Shown here one piece after another: positions 1 through 6,931 of a stretch of DNA of 20,834 nucleotides (position 1 is its first letter; each line of letters opens with the position of its first letter). Location of the stretch: contig JAITKQ010000069.1 in assembly GCA_031278295.1 (NCBI GenBank), positions 1-20,834 of the forward strand, written 5' to 3'. Source of the DNA: Spirochaetaceae bacterium. Lineage in GTDB: Bacteria > Spirochaetota > Spirochaetia > Treponematales > Breznakiellaceae. The notes under the pieces were generated by a model. The model was not told the DNA's origin. It did no database searches and worked only from the letters and a program-made list of their open reading frames with translations. Both the position numbers and the translations under genes were made by a program.

Positions 1-72
1 CACGGTTCGTTCTGTAAGGAAATTTATAATATGGGGGGTTTACTACCAATTTTTGTCGGTGTTGCTGATTTT

Positions 73-116
73 AACCGCCCCAAGGGGCGGGGTATTAAAC
101 CCCATGGCAGAATAAA
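73..116 (+). repeat. Dispersed double-hairpin repeat, copy 1
   Basis: A 44-bp element with two overlapping inverted repeats: CCGCCCC/GGGGCGG with loop AA (75-90), and GGGGT/ACCCC with a 5-nt loop (89-103). A second copy lies in opposite orientation at 12549-12593. The two differ by two substitutions, both in hairpin loops, and one inserted T. This resembles REP or small MITE-like intergenic elements; the family is not one I can name. Confidence 0.75.
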
Positions 117-253
117 AAACATTATACGGGTTGGTATTGCCCGTACCCGCGTGGCAGGCGCGTTGCGCAATTCAGCCGAATACAGCCGCATTACCGGACT
201 TGTCTGGAATTTGCTGCACGGGCTTGGTTTTGCCGCGGACAAAGATATAGACT

Positions 254-274
254 CCGCCTCGCTGTAAGAGGCGG
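254..274. repeat. Short hairpin, 7-bp stem
   Basis: CCGCCTC (254-260) pairs perfectly with GAGGCGG (268-274) across a 7-nt loop. No T-tract follows. It lies 18 bp before a second hairpin (292-313), so the two could form one termination or leader structure ahead of the lipoprotein gene. Confidence 0.4.
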
Positions 275-291
275 ACGCTTTCTTGGCCTTG

Positions 292-330
292 CGCGCCGAT
301 CAGCAAAGGCGCGTAAAATTTTTTGTTTTT
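292..330 (+). terminator. Candidate intrinsic terminator or leader hairpin
   Basis: CGCGCC (292-297) pairs with GGCGCG (308-313) across a 10-nt loop, then comes a T-rich tract (319-330). The tract starts a few bases after the stem, which weakens it. It sits only 14 bp before the lipoprotein start codon, so it may end upstream transcription or act as an attenuator for that gene. Confidence 0.45.
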
Positions 331-343
331 ATAGGAGCGAATT

Positions 344-1207
344 ATGAAAAAGCTGTTTTATTGCATCCTTACGTTGGGGATACTGTTTTTTTCCTGCAAA
401 TCGAAGGGAACGGTAACACTGGGCTCGTTAAATACGGATGATGTGCTGACGATCAGCGAAATTTACGCAGAAGTACTGGAAAAGGCAGGGTACAAGCTTG
501 TCCGTTCATACGATTTTGGCGACATTGAAACGTTACATGCCGCGATCCTGGACGGAAAAATAGACATAGGACCGGAATGGACCGGCGCGGCCTTGACAAA
601 AGTTTTAAAGGCGCCCCGTTCCGGGGATCAGTACGGGACCTACAGCGCCCTCAGTGTACGGTACAGGGAACTCGGCCTTGCGCTGCTCGAACCCCTGCCG
701 GCAGACAACCACTGGACTCTCGCCGTTTTACAGGAAACAGCCGATTCTAAGGGAATGAAAACCTTTAACGACGTAAAAAGAGCCGCTCCCGGCCTTGTCC
801 TCGCTGTACCTGCGGAATTCCACAATGATGGTGAGGGTTTACCGCTTCTGGAGGAAATCTACGGGGCTTTTGACTTTAAGGAAATCAAAATTGTACCGGA
901 AAAGGAACAGCACCAGTTGTTGCGGGACAAGATCGCCGGTGTAATTACATTGCGCGCCAACGACGGTCATTTTGCTGATGTCGGCTACAAGGCGTTACGT
1001 GACAATTTCCACGCTTTTGTCCCGCAGAACCTTGTTCCCGCGGCAAAAGCGGAATTTCTGGAATCTCACGCCGATATACGCCCTGTACTCAACGCGGTTT
1101 CCGCCTCACTCAACGACAGGGTCGTGATCGGCCTTAACGACAGGACCTTGGTACAAAAGACGCCTTATGCAAAAACGGCAAAGGACTACCTGAAAGAACA
1201 ACGTTAA
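344..1207 (+). CDS. Osmoprotectant (glycine betaine/choline-type) ABC transporter substrate-binding lipoprotein
   Basis: A 287-residue binding protein of the OpuAC/ProX/OsmF type, which captures quaternary-amine osmolytes outside the inner membrane and hands them to an ABC permease. It starts with a lipoprotein signal: basic MKK, a hydrophobic stretch, and Cys18 in the context FFSC, a relaxed lipobox usual in spirochaetes. The mature start (TVTLGSLNTDDVLTISEIYA) and the later IDIGPEWTGAAL segment match the family pattern in which a lobe-one strand leads to the 'E-Y/W-T-G' ligand-proximal motif. The start is supported by AGGAG at 332-336. No permease or ATPase gene adjoins it: the next gene is a ribosome factor and nothing transporter-like precedes it, so it is an orphan here. 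Ligand identity is inferred; the aromatic cage cannot be confirmed by eye. Confidence 0.82.
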   Translation: MKKLFYCILTLGILFFSCKSKGTVTLGSLNTDDVLTISEIYAEVLEKAGYKLVRSYDFGDIETLHAAILDGKIDIGPEWTGAALTKVLKAPRSGDQYGTYSALSVRYRELGLALLEPLPADNHWTLAVLQETADSKGMKTFNDVKRAAPGLVLAVPAEFHNDGEGLPLLEEIYGAFDFKEIKIVPEKEQHQLLRDKIAGVITLRANDGHFADVGYKALRDNFHAFVPQNLVPAAKAEFLESHADIRPVLNAVSASLNDRVVIGLNDRTLVQKTPYAKTAKDYLKEQR

Positions 1208-1210
1208 AGA

Positions 1211-1249
1211 CCCGTGAATTCCCGCCCTGCCGGGGCCGCTATGCACGGG
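1211..1249 (+). terminator. Weak candidate terminator after the lipoprotein gene
   Basis: CCCGTG (1211-1216) pairs with CACGGG (1244-1249), and inside lies CCCG/CGGG (1221-1224/1231-1234). Only a poor T stretch (GTTTATT) follows. It begins 4 bp after the stop codon and runs to within 14 bp of the next gene's -10 box. Confidence 0.35.
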
Positions 1250-1262
1250 CCGCGTTTATTGG

Positions 1263-1268
1263 TATAAT
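1263..1268 (+). promoter_or_regulatory. -10 box of the hpf promoter
   Basis: A perfect TATAAT lies 29 bp upstream of the ATG at 1298. No clear -35 box is seen at the expected distance. It implies hpf is transcribed separately from the lipoprotein gene. Confidence 0.55.
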
Positions 1269-1297
1269 AACGCATATTTCATGTTTTGGAGGGTTCT

Positions 1298-1591
1298 ATG
1301 AATGTAGAGATCAAAGCGATTCACTTCGCGCTCAAGGATGACGGAAAGGCGTACATCGACAAAAAGATTACACGCATCCGCAACGCGGAAAACATGATTA
1401 TTGATCTAATAATATCAATAACAAAGGACAGTAACATCTTTGCCGCAGATGCTACTGTAAATTTTAAATGGGGAGTATCGTCTCATGTTAAGGAACAGGA
1501 TTTTGAGCTCAACGCGGCTATCGACAAAATGATCGATAAACTGGAAGCAAAGATAAACAAAGAAAAAGAAAAAAATCAGGGTAAACGTTAA
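1298..1591 (+). CDS. hpf: Short-form ribosome hibernation promoting factor (HPF/RaiA, S30AE family)
   Basis: A 97-residue protein of the S30AE family, which binds the 30S decoding channel and helps inactivate or dimerise ribosomes in stationary phase. The sequence follows the family beta-alpha-beta-beta-beta-alpha layout: it opens MNVEIKAIHFALKDDGKAYI, has a central strand region around residues 35-60, and ends in a helix (LNAAIDKMIDKLEAKINKEK) with a lysine-rich tail. The C-terminal dimerisation domain of long HPF is absent. A frame-compatible TTG at 1286 overlaps the ribosome binding site GGAGGG (1288-1293); the ATG at 1298, five bases after GGAGG, is the better start. It has its own TATAAT at 1263 and converges on the DUF721 gene across a shared hairpin. 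In T. pallidum gyrA follows the DUF721 gene, so hpf marks a local rearrangement. Confidence 0.85.
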   Translation: MNVEIKAIHFALKDDGKAYIDKKITRIRNAENMIIDLIISITKDSNIFAADATVNFKWGVSSHVKEQDFELNAAIDKMIDKLEAKINKEKEKNQGKR

Positions 1592-1597
1592 CATTTT

Positions 1598-1625
1598 ATA
1601 TCTGCCGTATAGCTACGGCAGATAT
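1598..1625. terminator. Convergent (possibly bidirectional) terminator between hpf and the DUF721 gene
   Basis: A perfect 12-bp stem (ATATCTGCCGTA, 1598-1609, with its complement 1614-1625) has a 4-nt loop. On the plus strand a T6 tract follows at 1631. On the minus strand the stem overlaps the last codons and the stop codon of the DUF721 gene and lacks a good T-run, so it is a better terminator for hpf than for the replication operon. Confidence 0.7.
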
Positions 1626-2170
1626 TCAACTTTTTTCGTATTTATCCGGTTTTCCAGACGCATCAGTATTTTTTTTAGCTTTTCGTCTTTGATATTTCTG
1701 TACGGTTCCTCATTGTTTTTACCGTCATATCCTTCTTCTTTAACTTTTATTTCATCGCCTGTATTCTTGTCAGGAAAAACTACCGGTCCGGCATCATTTA
1801 CCAGCAAAAAAGCCATCGAGCGTATTGAAAGTCCTGAGTATTCCCTGTTTATTATTTCTATTATCTTTTTGCGCATTGTCTGTAGTATTTGTATCCATCC
1901 CGGATGATCCGTTTCCACAAAAAGAACATGGTTTTTTATATAAGCCATTCGTGAATGCCCTGCCGCCCTTTGCGCGTTTATGCGTTTTTTTTCCAAAGTC
2001 TCACCGCTGTATACATCATCATCCTGGTTTCCGGCGTTTTTATTTTGACCGCCCGCATACGCCTTTTCCACTATCATACCCCAGTTAGATTTTACCTCCA
2101 CCTGTCCCCTTGCATTGGCCTGTATTTCCTTGTCCAGAACAAGCGCAAGAAGATCACCTATCGCTTTCAT
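1613..2170 (-). CDS. DUF721 / DciA-like protein
   Basis: A 185-residue protein of the DUF721 family. Members related to DciA bind the replicative helicase DnaB and help load it in bacteria that lack DnaC or DnaI; that role is inferred here from family and position. The conserved core is visible: a W-x-x-I-V segment near residues 30-34, then 'HSRMAYIKNHVLFVETDHPGW' (about 72-92), matching the family's basic patch, 'L-x-V' strand and tryptophan, and a final strand 'SIRSMAFLLV'. A hydrophilic insert of roughly 35 residues interrupts the core after the first helix, and a charged lysine/glutamate tail of about 60 residues follows it. The gene overlaps the end of recF by 17 bp, and AAGGAAAG within recF serves as its ribosome binding site, so the two are translationally coupled. 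T. pallidum has a DUF721 gene in the same place. Confidence 0.8.
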   Translation of the reverse strand: MKAIGDLLALVLDKEIQANARGQVEVKSNWGMIVEKAYAGGQNKNAGNQDDDVYSGETLEKKRINAQRAAGHSRMAYIKNHVLFVETDHPGWIQILQTMRKKIIEIINREYSGLSIRSMAFLLVNDAGPVVFPDKNTGDEIKVKEEGYDGKNNEEPYRNIKDEKLKKILMRLENRINTKKVEYLP

Positions 2171-3245
2171 ATACTAACTTTCCTTCACGGACATCATACA
2201 CAATTGTGTTGTCGTTTCTGTACTGCTCAAAAGGCTCTTCCGGCAAAAAAGTATAAAAAGCCTGCCGATACGGCGGCAAAAAACTCAAAAAATTTTTCCT
2301 TTTCTCTCCGTCCAGTTCCAGCAAAACATCATCCAACAGCAGTATAGGTTCTTTTTTTGTCATTTCAAAACACCGTAACGCCTGTGCTACGCGCAAAATC
2401 AGCGCAAGTAGCCTTTTTTGCCCTGTAGACGCCGTATTGACATATTCCGTGGAATTTCTTATGAAAATGTAATTATCGCGGTGCGGCCCCGTGCGAGTCT
2501 GTCCCAAAGCTATTTCTTTTGATCTATTTTCCCTTAGTTCGGTAACCACACCGTCTATACTGTCGGATTTCCAAGACTGTTTGTACTTTACCTTTATTCC
2601 GGAAATTCCGGAAACTTTTTCATAAACAGAATTGAACACATCCGAAAAAAAATCTATTTCCTCTTCCCGTTTTTTCATCAACTGTAAACCATACTCGGCA
2701 AGCTGCGGATCAACAACATCCAGAACACCGCTATTTTTTCCCTCTATTATCTGCTTTAACAGAATATTCCTTGATTTTAAAATCTTTTTGTACCGCCTGA
2801 GCGCGTCAAGGTACAAGGGATCATACAAGCAAATATTTTGATCAAAAAACCAACGTCGCCGTTCAGATGTACCGGAAACAAAATCAAGATCACCATGGCA
2901 AAAAACAATACTTGAAACAACTGAAAGCAGCTCTTTCCTATCCAGTAAATTTCTGTCGTCTAAACTGATAACTTTTTTCCCATCCCTTATACCAACCGTT
3001 AAAACCTTGTCATAAATGTCAAAAAAATCAGCCCTAACAAAACATTCTTCTTTGCCTTTACAGATTACTTCGGAATCTTTTGCATTACGAAACGACGAAG
3101 CATACGAACAAAAGTATACAGCCTCCAAAAAATTTGTCTTTCCCTGTCCATTCGGACCTACCAGAAAAATATTTTTCCCACAGGTATCGACTTTCGCATC
3201 AATTAAATTTCTGAAGCCTCCCAATGTTATAGTTGAAAAAAACAT
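2154..3245 (-). CDS. recF: DNA replication and repair protein RecF
   Basis: A 363-residue RecF, the SMC-like ATPase that acts with RecO and RecR to load RecA at gapped DNA behind stalled forks. Walker A is GPNGQGKT at residues 30-37, preceded by the usual N-terminal strand motif (L-G-G-F-R-N-L). The ABC-type signature (STGQKRLLAL) is near residue 272, and Walker B with its D-loop is LLLDDVLLELD at 302-312. Length is normal for the family. It starts immediately after dnaN: the dnaN stop TAG is followed by TAA and then the recF ATG, with no ribosome binding site, so translation probably depends on ribosomes finishing dnaN. Its 3' end overlaps the DUF721 gene. Confidence 0.95.
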   Translation of the reverse strand: MFFSTITLGGFRNLIDAKVDTCGKNIFLVGPNGQGKTNFLEAVYFCSYASSFRNAKDSEVICKGKEECFVRADFFDIYDKVLTVGIRDGKKVISLDDRNLLDRKELLSVVSSIVFCHGDLDFVSGTSERRRWFFDQNICLYDPLYLDALRRYKKILKSRNILLKQIIEGKNSGVLDVVDPQLAEYGLQLMKKREEEIDFFSDVFNSVYEKVSGISGIKVKYKQSWKSDSIDGVVTELRENRSKEIALGQTRTGPHRDNYIFIRNSTEYVNTASTGQKRLLALILRVAQALRCFEMTKKEPILLLDDVLLELDGEKRKNFLSFLPPYRQAFYTFLPEEPFEQYRNDNTIVYDVREGKLVYESDR

Positions 3246-3248
3246 TTA

Positions 3249-4349
3249 CTACAGTTGCATAGGCATCAAAACATGAAAAAAATAACTCTCAGGAACCGGT
3301 TTGACAGTTACGGCCTTGTTTGCTTCCGAAAAATAAAAACATACTTCTTCCTCCGTCATTATTTTAAACGGATCCTCGATATATTCATAATTAAACGCAA
3401 TTTGAGTTTCTTCACCATCATACTTACAACCGACCTCTTCTTCCGCCATGCCTGTTTCTGTATCATCCGTTATAATCGACATAGAATCCTTTGCCAAATT
3501 AAACAATACACGCTTGTTTTTCTTTTCTATCAGCAGGGCAACGTGCCTGAAAGCATCAAGTATTTCTTTCCGGTTTACGGTAAATTTATACAAAAAATCT
3601 TCCGGTATAACACGACGGTAATTTGGAAACTGTCCTTCTATAAGTTTTGAAGAAAAATACAATGAACCGAAATTTACAAATATCGCATTTTCCATTATTG
3701 CCACTGTAATATTTCCTTCATCGCTTGAATGTTTTAGTATTAGATTTAAAAGCTTGTCAGGTATTATTATACCTTTAAAATCACTTACAATACCTGCAAT
3801 ATCTTTTTCCGCATACGCCATACGTCGTCCATCAGTCGCAACCATCACGAATTTATTGTCGGTTTTTTCAAAAAAAACACCATTCATAAAATACCTGGTT
3901 TGATCATCAGAAACAGAAAATATTGTTTGCTTTATCATGCCTTTAAAATCTTCAAGCGGCATTTCAAAATTGACGGCATCTCCGGGATTTTCAAATTCCG
4001 GAAACTGATCGGTATACATGGTATTCAACTTGAAACTGAGTTTCTTGAAATCCGGTTTTATCAACATTTTGACGTCCGTATTTTCAAATTCTATTTCCCC
4101 TTCAGGTATGGTGTTCAAAATTCCAAGAAATGTGTCGGCCTTGACCATTATTCTACCTTCTTTTACCACAGAGACAGGCACCTTGGTATGAAAAGTAACA
4201 CTGGCGTCAGAAGCTTTTATTATCAAGGTGTTATCAGCGGCTTCAAGGTAAATATTCGAAAGCACACTGACAGTATGCCTTGAAGAAATAATTTCCTGCG
4301 CTATGACAATTTCTTTTATTAGGGCGCTTTTTTCGCATACGAATTTCAT
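3249..4349 (-). CDS. dnaN: DNA polymerase III beta sliding clamp
   Basis: A 366-residue beta clamp, the ring that tethers DNA polymerase III and many repair proteins to DNA. The N-terminus (MKFVCEKSALIKEIVIAQEI) and the internal phrase 'MVATDGRRMAY' near residue 170 are diagnostic. Three clamp folds of about 120 residues each fit the length, and the protein ends in the family's C-terminal motif MPMQL (consensus MPMRL), where partner proteins dock. A strong AGGAGG lies just before the ATG. It follows dnaA across a 197-bp AT-rich gap holding a DnaA box, and is coupled to recF downstream. The gene is strikingly AT-rich: 18 of 60 bases are G or C in 3841-3900. Confidence 0.96.
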   Translation of the reverse strand: MKFVCEKSALIKEIVIAQEIISSRHTVSVLSNIYLEAADNTLIIKASDASVTFHTKVPVSVVKEGRIMVKADTFLGILNTIPEGEIEFENTDVKMLIKPDFKKLSFKLNTMYTDQFPEFENPGDAVNFEMPLEDFKGMIKQTIFSVSDDQTRYFMNGVFFEKTDNKFVMVATDGRRMAYAEKDIAGIVSDFKGIIIPDKLLNLILKHSSDEGNITVAIMENAIFVNFGSLYFSSKLIEGQFPNYRRVIPEDFLYKFTVNRKEILDAFRHVALLIEKKNKRVLFNLAKDSMSIITDDTETGMAEEEVGCKYDGEETQIAFNYEYIEDPFKIMTEEEVCFYFSEANKAVTVKPVPESYFFHVLMPMQL

Positions 4350-4546
4350 TTCAAATCCTCCTAGTAATTTATGTATATATATTTAGAAGTTATAATAGTA
4401 GTACAAAAAAATTGTGTATAATCCATATAACTCCATATATAATATAAAGTTAAAAAACCAACAAACTGTATAAACCAATTAACAATTTATTAACATTTAC
4501 ACATTCCCCGGTTTTATTGATGTATAAATTCACTTTTTATCAACAG
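4350..4546. other. AT-rich dnaA-dnaN gap, candidate unwinding part of oriC
   Basis: This 197-bp gap is very AT-rich and contains a DnaA box (TTATACACA on the minus strand, 4413-4421). Going toward dnaN, an A/T tract and then ACTACTATTA (minus strand, 4394-4403) follow, an arrangement like the DnaA-box/DnaA-trio layout described in Bacillus subtilis. A degenerate box TTATCAACA lies at 4537-4545. Long runs of A/T next to dnaN fit a DNA unwinding element. The dnaN ribosome binding site is at the left edge. Confidence 0.6.
4413..4421 (-). promoter_or_regulatory. DnaA box in the dnaA-dnaN gap
   Basis: TTATACACA on the minus strand fits the consensus TTATNCACA exactly. It is the only exact match in this gap that I found by eye. 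Confidence 0.65.
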
Positions 4547-5977
4547 TTATCTAACATGATTTTCTTTTATTAGCCTCTCAAGTGTTTGTATTGTAATATC
4601 CTCGTTTGGATCGGATATTTTTCTTTTGTCAATTTTGTCTATCGCGTTCATTACCGTAGTATGATCACGCCCTCCAAAGAACTGTCCTATATCGGTAGTT
4701 GATAATTCTGTCAAATTCCGGATAATGTACATTGCCAAATGGCGCGGGTGAACTATGTTTTGGGATTTTTTTTTGCTCCTGAGATCCGTAGGTGTTAATG
4801 AAAAGTATTCCGCTACGGTGCGGATGATAATATCGACAGAGATATTTGGCTGTTTTGACGATGCGACAATGTCTTTGAGTTGCTGTTGCGCTATATCCAA
4901 CGTGACAGGCATGGACATCAAATCGGCATAACTAAATAGTTTTGTCAGGGCAGAAACGAGATCCCTTACATTTGTGGTAATGTTTTTACATACAAACGCG
5001 ATTACATTGTCCGGTATATCAATGCCGTGCGTTTTTATCCTTGATTTTGTTATGGCAAAGCGGGTTTCATAGTCCGGCAATTGTATTTCAACGTTGAGTC
5101 CGCTTTTGAAGCGGGATCTGAGACGTTCGGTCAGGTTTTTCAGTTCGGAAACCGGTCTGTCGCATGTAAATACCATTTGTTTAAATGCTTTATGAAGGGC
5201 TTCATACGTATGAAAAAGTTCTTCGAGTGTAGCGTCGGCGTTTTTTAACGAATGTATATCGTCGATCATCAGTAAATCTGTATTCCGGTATTTGTTTCTG
5301 AAGGAAGAAGCCGTTTTTTTGTCGTTGTTGATCGATTCTATAAATTCATTCATAAAATTTTCCGCGCTTGTATAAATTATTTTGATTCCGGGATTTGAGC
5401 AGGCATAGTTTCCTATTGCCTGCATGAGGTGTGTTTTTCCGAGTCCGACACCTCCGTATATCAGCAGTGGGTTGTACGCGGTTCCTAGGTTTCTGGCAAC
5501 AGACTGTGCGGCAGCGTAGGTATACTTGTTTTGATCGCTTACCATGAAAGTTTCGAACGTAAATTCATGTTTAAGCTGGGGATGGCTGTTCTTTTTTGAA
5601 GTTATATCGGTTTTTGGAGTTTGAGTGACGAAATTTTGTGCCGGACCGGGCATGGGATTATTCAAAACTTCAGCATTGTTGCCTTCCGGCGTTTTTATTA
5701 CGGATATTTTTGTAGGTTTTTTGGCCTGCTGTTCTTTTACGGTAATTTTTAGAGGTTTTCCGGCAAGGGATTCAACTTTTTCTTCGATTATCCGTATGAA
5801 TCGGGTTTTTATTTGGTCCCGATGGTAAGTAGAAGGCGCGGCGGCTACGATCTCATTCTCGGAAGAGCTTATATATTCAAGGGGTGTCCACCAATCCATA
5901 GATTGATTGCTAAACTGGCTTTTTAACTGTGACATAGCCTCGTTCCAGAGCGTATTGTAGTCCGTAGTGTTGGTCAT
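4547..5977 (-). CDS. dnaA: Chromosomal replication initiator protein DnaA
   Basis: A 476-residue initiator that binds DnaA boxes, oligomerises with ATP and melts oriC. Domain I (1-80) carries the tryptophan-rich WWTPLEY patch at 29-35; a low-complexity linker spans about 82-135. The AAA+ domain III holds Walker A GGVGLGKT (175-182) and Walker B LLMIDD (235-240), followed by the arginine-rich LTERLRSRF segment. C-terminal domain IV has the DNA-binding signature RDHTTVMNAID (437-447). The start ATG is preceded by AAGG at seven bases. The gene is transcribed leftward with dnaN, recF and the DUF721 gene, the T. pallidum order. DnaA boxes lie on both sides, allowing autoregulation. Confidence 0.97.
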   Translation of the reverse strand: MTNTTDYNTLWNEAMSQLKSQFSNQSMDWWTPLEYISSSENEIVAAAPSTYHRDQIKTRFIRIIEEKVESLAGKPLKITVKEQQAKKPTKISVIKTPEGNNAEVLNNPMPGPAQNFVTQTPKTDITSKKNSHPQLKHEFTFETFMVSDQNKYTYAAAQSVARNLGTAYNPLLIYGGVGLGKTHLMQAIGNYACSNPGIKIIYTSAENFMNEFIESINNDKKTASSFRNKYRNTDLLMIDDIHSLKNADATLEELFHTYEALHKAFKQMVFTCDRPVSELKNLTERLRSRFKSGLNVEIQLPDYETRFAITKSRIKTHGIDIPDNVIAFVCKNITTNVRDLVSALTKLFSYADLMSMPVTLDIAQQQLKDIVASSKQPNISVDIIIRTVAEYFSLTPTDLRSKKKSQNIVHPRHLAMYIIRNLTELSTTDIGQFFGGRDHTTVMNAIDKIDKRKISDPNEDITIQTLERLIKENHVR

Positions 5978-6008
5978 TCATCAACCTTAATCATAATTAA
6001 TACACAAG

Positions 6009-6017
6009 TTATCCACA
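6009..6017 (+). promoter_or_regulatory. DnaA box
   Basis: An exact TTATCCACA, 32 bp upstream of the dnaA start codon. It could serve origin function and repression of dnaA by its own product. Confidence 0.7.
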
Positions 6018-6207
6018 AGCCGGTAAAAACTGTTCATCATGCAGGCATGAATTTAGTATAAATATTCCGGAATCCTGCATATTTAGATAAGTTTAAGTCT
6101 ATATTAAATAACGACTTATATTAGCCTTATGTATAATTTACAAAGACTTCTCCATTTACCGGTAAAAAACCGGAATATGCTTAAAAAATCCAAATTATTT
6201 CCACAAG

Positions 6208-6216
6208 TTATCCACA
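6208..6216 (+). promoter_or_regulatory. DnaA box
   Basis: An exact TTATCCACA in the same orientation as the one at 6009. It is flanked by degenerate versions: TTATTTCCACA to its left and TGTGTAAAA on the opposite strand to its right. Confidence 0.7.
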
Positions 6217-6612
6217 GGCTGTGTAAAATAAATAAGCGGTTTTTAAAGCTGTTCCAGTGTAGTCTGTGAAAAATAATTTTGCAAGTACCCTCGCCGGCCC
6301 GTAAACCGTGGGGCCGGGCAAAAGGGGGCTCTAGTTTTTTAAGGGTTTCGGCAGGAAGTCCGCCGCTAACCGGATACCGGTTCCTTACGTGGATTTACGA
6401 TTACCGGCGGGTTTGGTGCGTGTAAAAATAGCTTTCATGCGCATGCTTAACAAATTTTGTTTCCGGTACGGAGGCTTGATACCGGCTTTTCCGCTCATTT
6501 TCATACATAAAGGTAGGAATTTGACGGGCCAAGTGAGGAATTCCCTGCCCGGCAGTTTACAGCCTTAAGGTGGCGGATGCTTTAGGGGTTTGTCGCGGTC
6601 GCTGCGCGTGTA

Positions 6613-6638
6613 AAAATCGCCGCTGCCGTTTCCTGCAA
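6613..6638 (+). repeat. Dispersed intergenic repeat, copy A
   Basis: AAAATCGCCGCTGCCG (6613-6628) followed two bases later by TCCTGCAA. The same two blocks recur at 12662-12689 with a 4-base spacer. Both copies lie in gene-free DNA, so this looks like a degenerate dispersed element rather than chance. Confidence 0.5.
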
Positions 6639-6676
6639 CGCGCTCCCCGTGCGCGCCCGCCCTCCCCGCCGCCCGC

Positions 6677-6706
6677 TTGACACCGTCATCCTCATCCTGG
6701 TATGCT
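6677..6706 (+). promoter_or_regulatory. Sigma-70 promoter of tRNA-Glu
   Basis: A perfect -35 TTGACA (6677-6682) and -10 TATGCT (6701-6706), 18 bp apart. The -10 ends 11 bp before the tRNA, so the primary transcript would have a very short 5' leader. Confidence 0.8.
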
Positions 6707-6717
6707 GTTTCAATAGT

Positions 6718-6789
6718 GACCCCTTCGTCTAGTGGTCAGGACACCGGGTTTTCAACCCGGCAACACGGGTTCGACTCCCGTAGGGGTTA
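6718..6789 (+). tRNA. tRNA-Glu (anticodon UUC)
   Basis: A complete 72-nt cloverleaf. The acceptor stem GACCCCT (6718-6724) pairs with AGGGGTT (6782-6788) through one G-U pair, leaving discriminator A at 6789. The anticodon stem CCGGG/CCCGG (6744-6748/6756-6760) encloses a loop with TTC at 6751-6753. The T stem is ACGGG/CCCGT with loop TTCGACT. CCA is not encoded and must be added after transcription. It is a single tRNA gene, not part of a cluster. Confidence 0.96.
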
Positions 6790-6915
6790 ATTTTACCGTA
6801 GATACGCGCAACTCTATTTTACATATCTCAAATAAATTGAAAAGTCAGGCAAAACGAATTCGTTTGTAATTACTTACAGGATAAGGAGTTAGGGTTTCTC
6901 CGTACGCTCCCCCGA

Positions 6916-6931
6916 TGGCGTTCGCGTTGCC
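6916..6931 (+). promoter_or_regulatory. Candidate sigma-54 (-24/-12) promoter for nifH
   Basis: TGGCGTTCGCGTTGCC has the TGGC and TTGC blocks of the sigma-54 consensus with the correct ten bases between the invariant GG and GC. The ACG after TGGC is not conserved. Transcription would start near 6942, giving a leader of about 140 nt before nifH. No NifA site of the form TGT-N10-ACA was found upstream. Confidence 0.4.

Larger units (their letters stand above)
1..343. other. Intergenic region with repeat and hairpins, no convincing gene
   Basis: No recognisable gene is seen. A plus-strand frame is open from base 1 to a stop ending at 267, with an ATG at 31 and AAGGA at 16-20. The peptide is arginine- and glycine-rich, resembles no family I know, and runs straight through a dispersed hairpin repeat (73-116), so I do not call it a gene; it could be the tail of an upstream gene or a remnant. 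The rest holds a stem at 254-274 and a terminator-like hairpin at 292-330. Confidence 0.5.
5978..6717. other. Gene-free region upstream of dnaA (oriC side) up to tRNA-Glu
   Basis: About 740 bp without a convincing gene. The first 260 bp are AT-rich and hold two exact DnaA boxes (6009-6017, 6208-6216) plus a degenerate one (TGTGTAAAA, 6220-6228); the dnaA promoter must also lie here, but I cannot place it with confidence. From about 6290 the sequence turns GC-richer and hairpin-prone (CCGGCCC 6294-6300 with GGGCCGG 6311-6317). It includes a dispersed repeat at 6613-6638 and the tRNA promoter at 6677-6706. Confidence 0.6.

Noticed and set aside
31..267. Plus-strand open frame of 78 codons with an AAGGA-like site
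   Set aside because: It passes through the dispersed hairpin repeat, has no recognisable family pattern and is compositionally odd; being open from base 1 leaves it unresolved.
6850..6880. TGT-N8-ACA as a NifA upstream activator site
   Set aside because: The NifA site needs ten bases between TGT and ACA; here there are eight.
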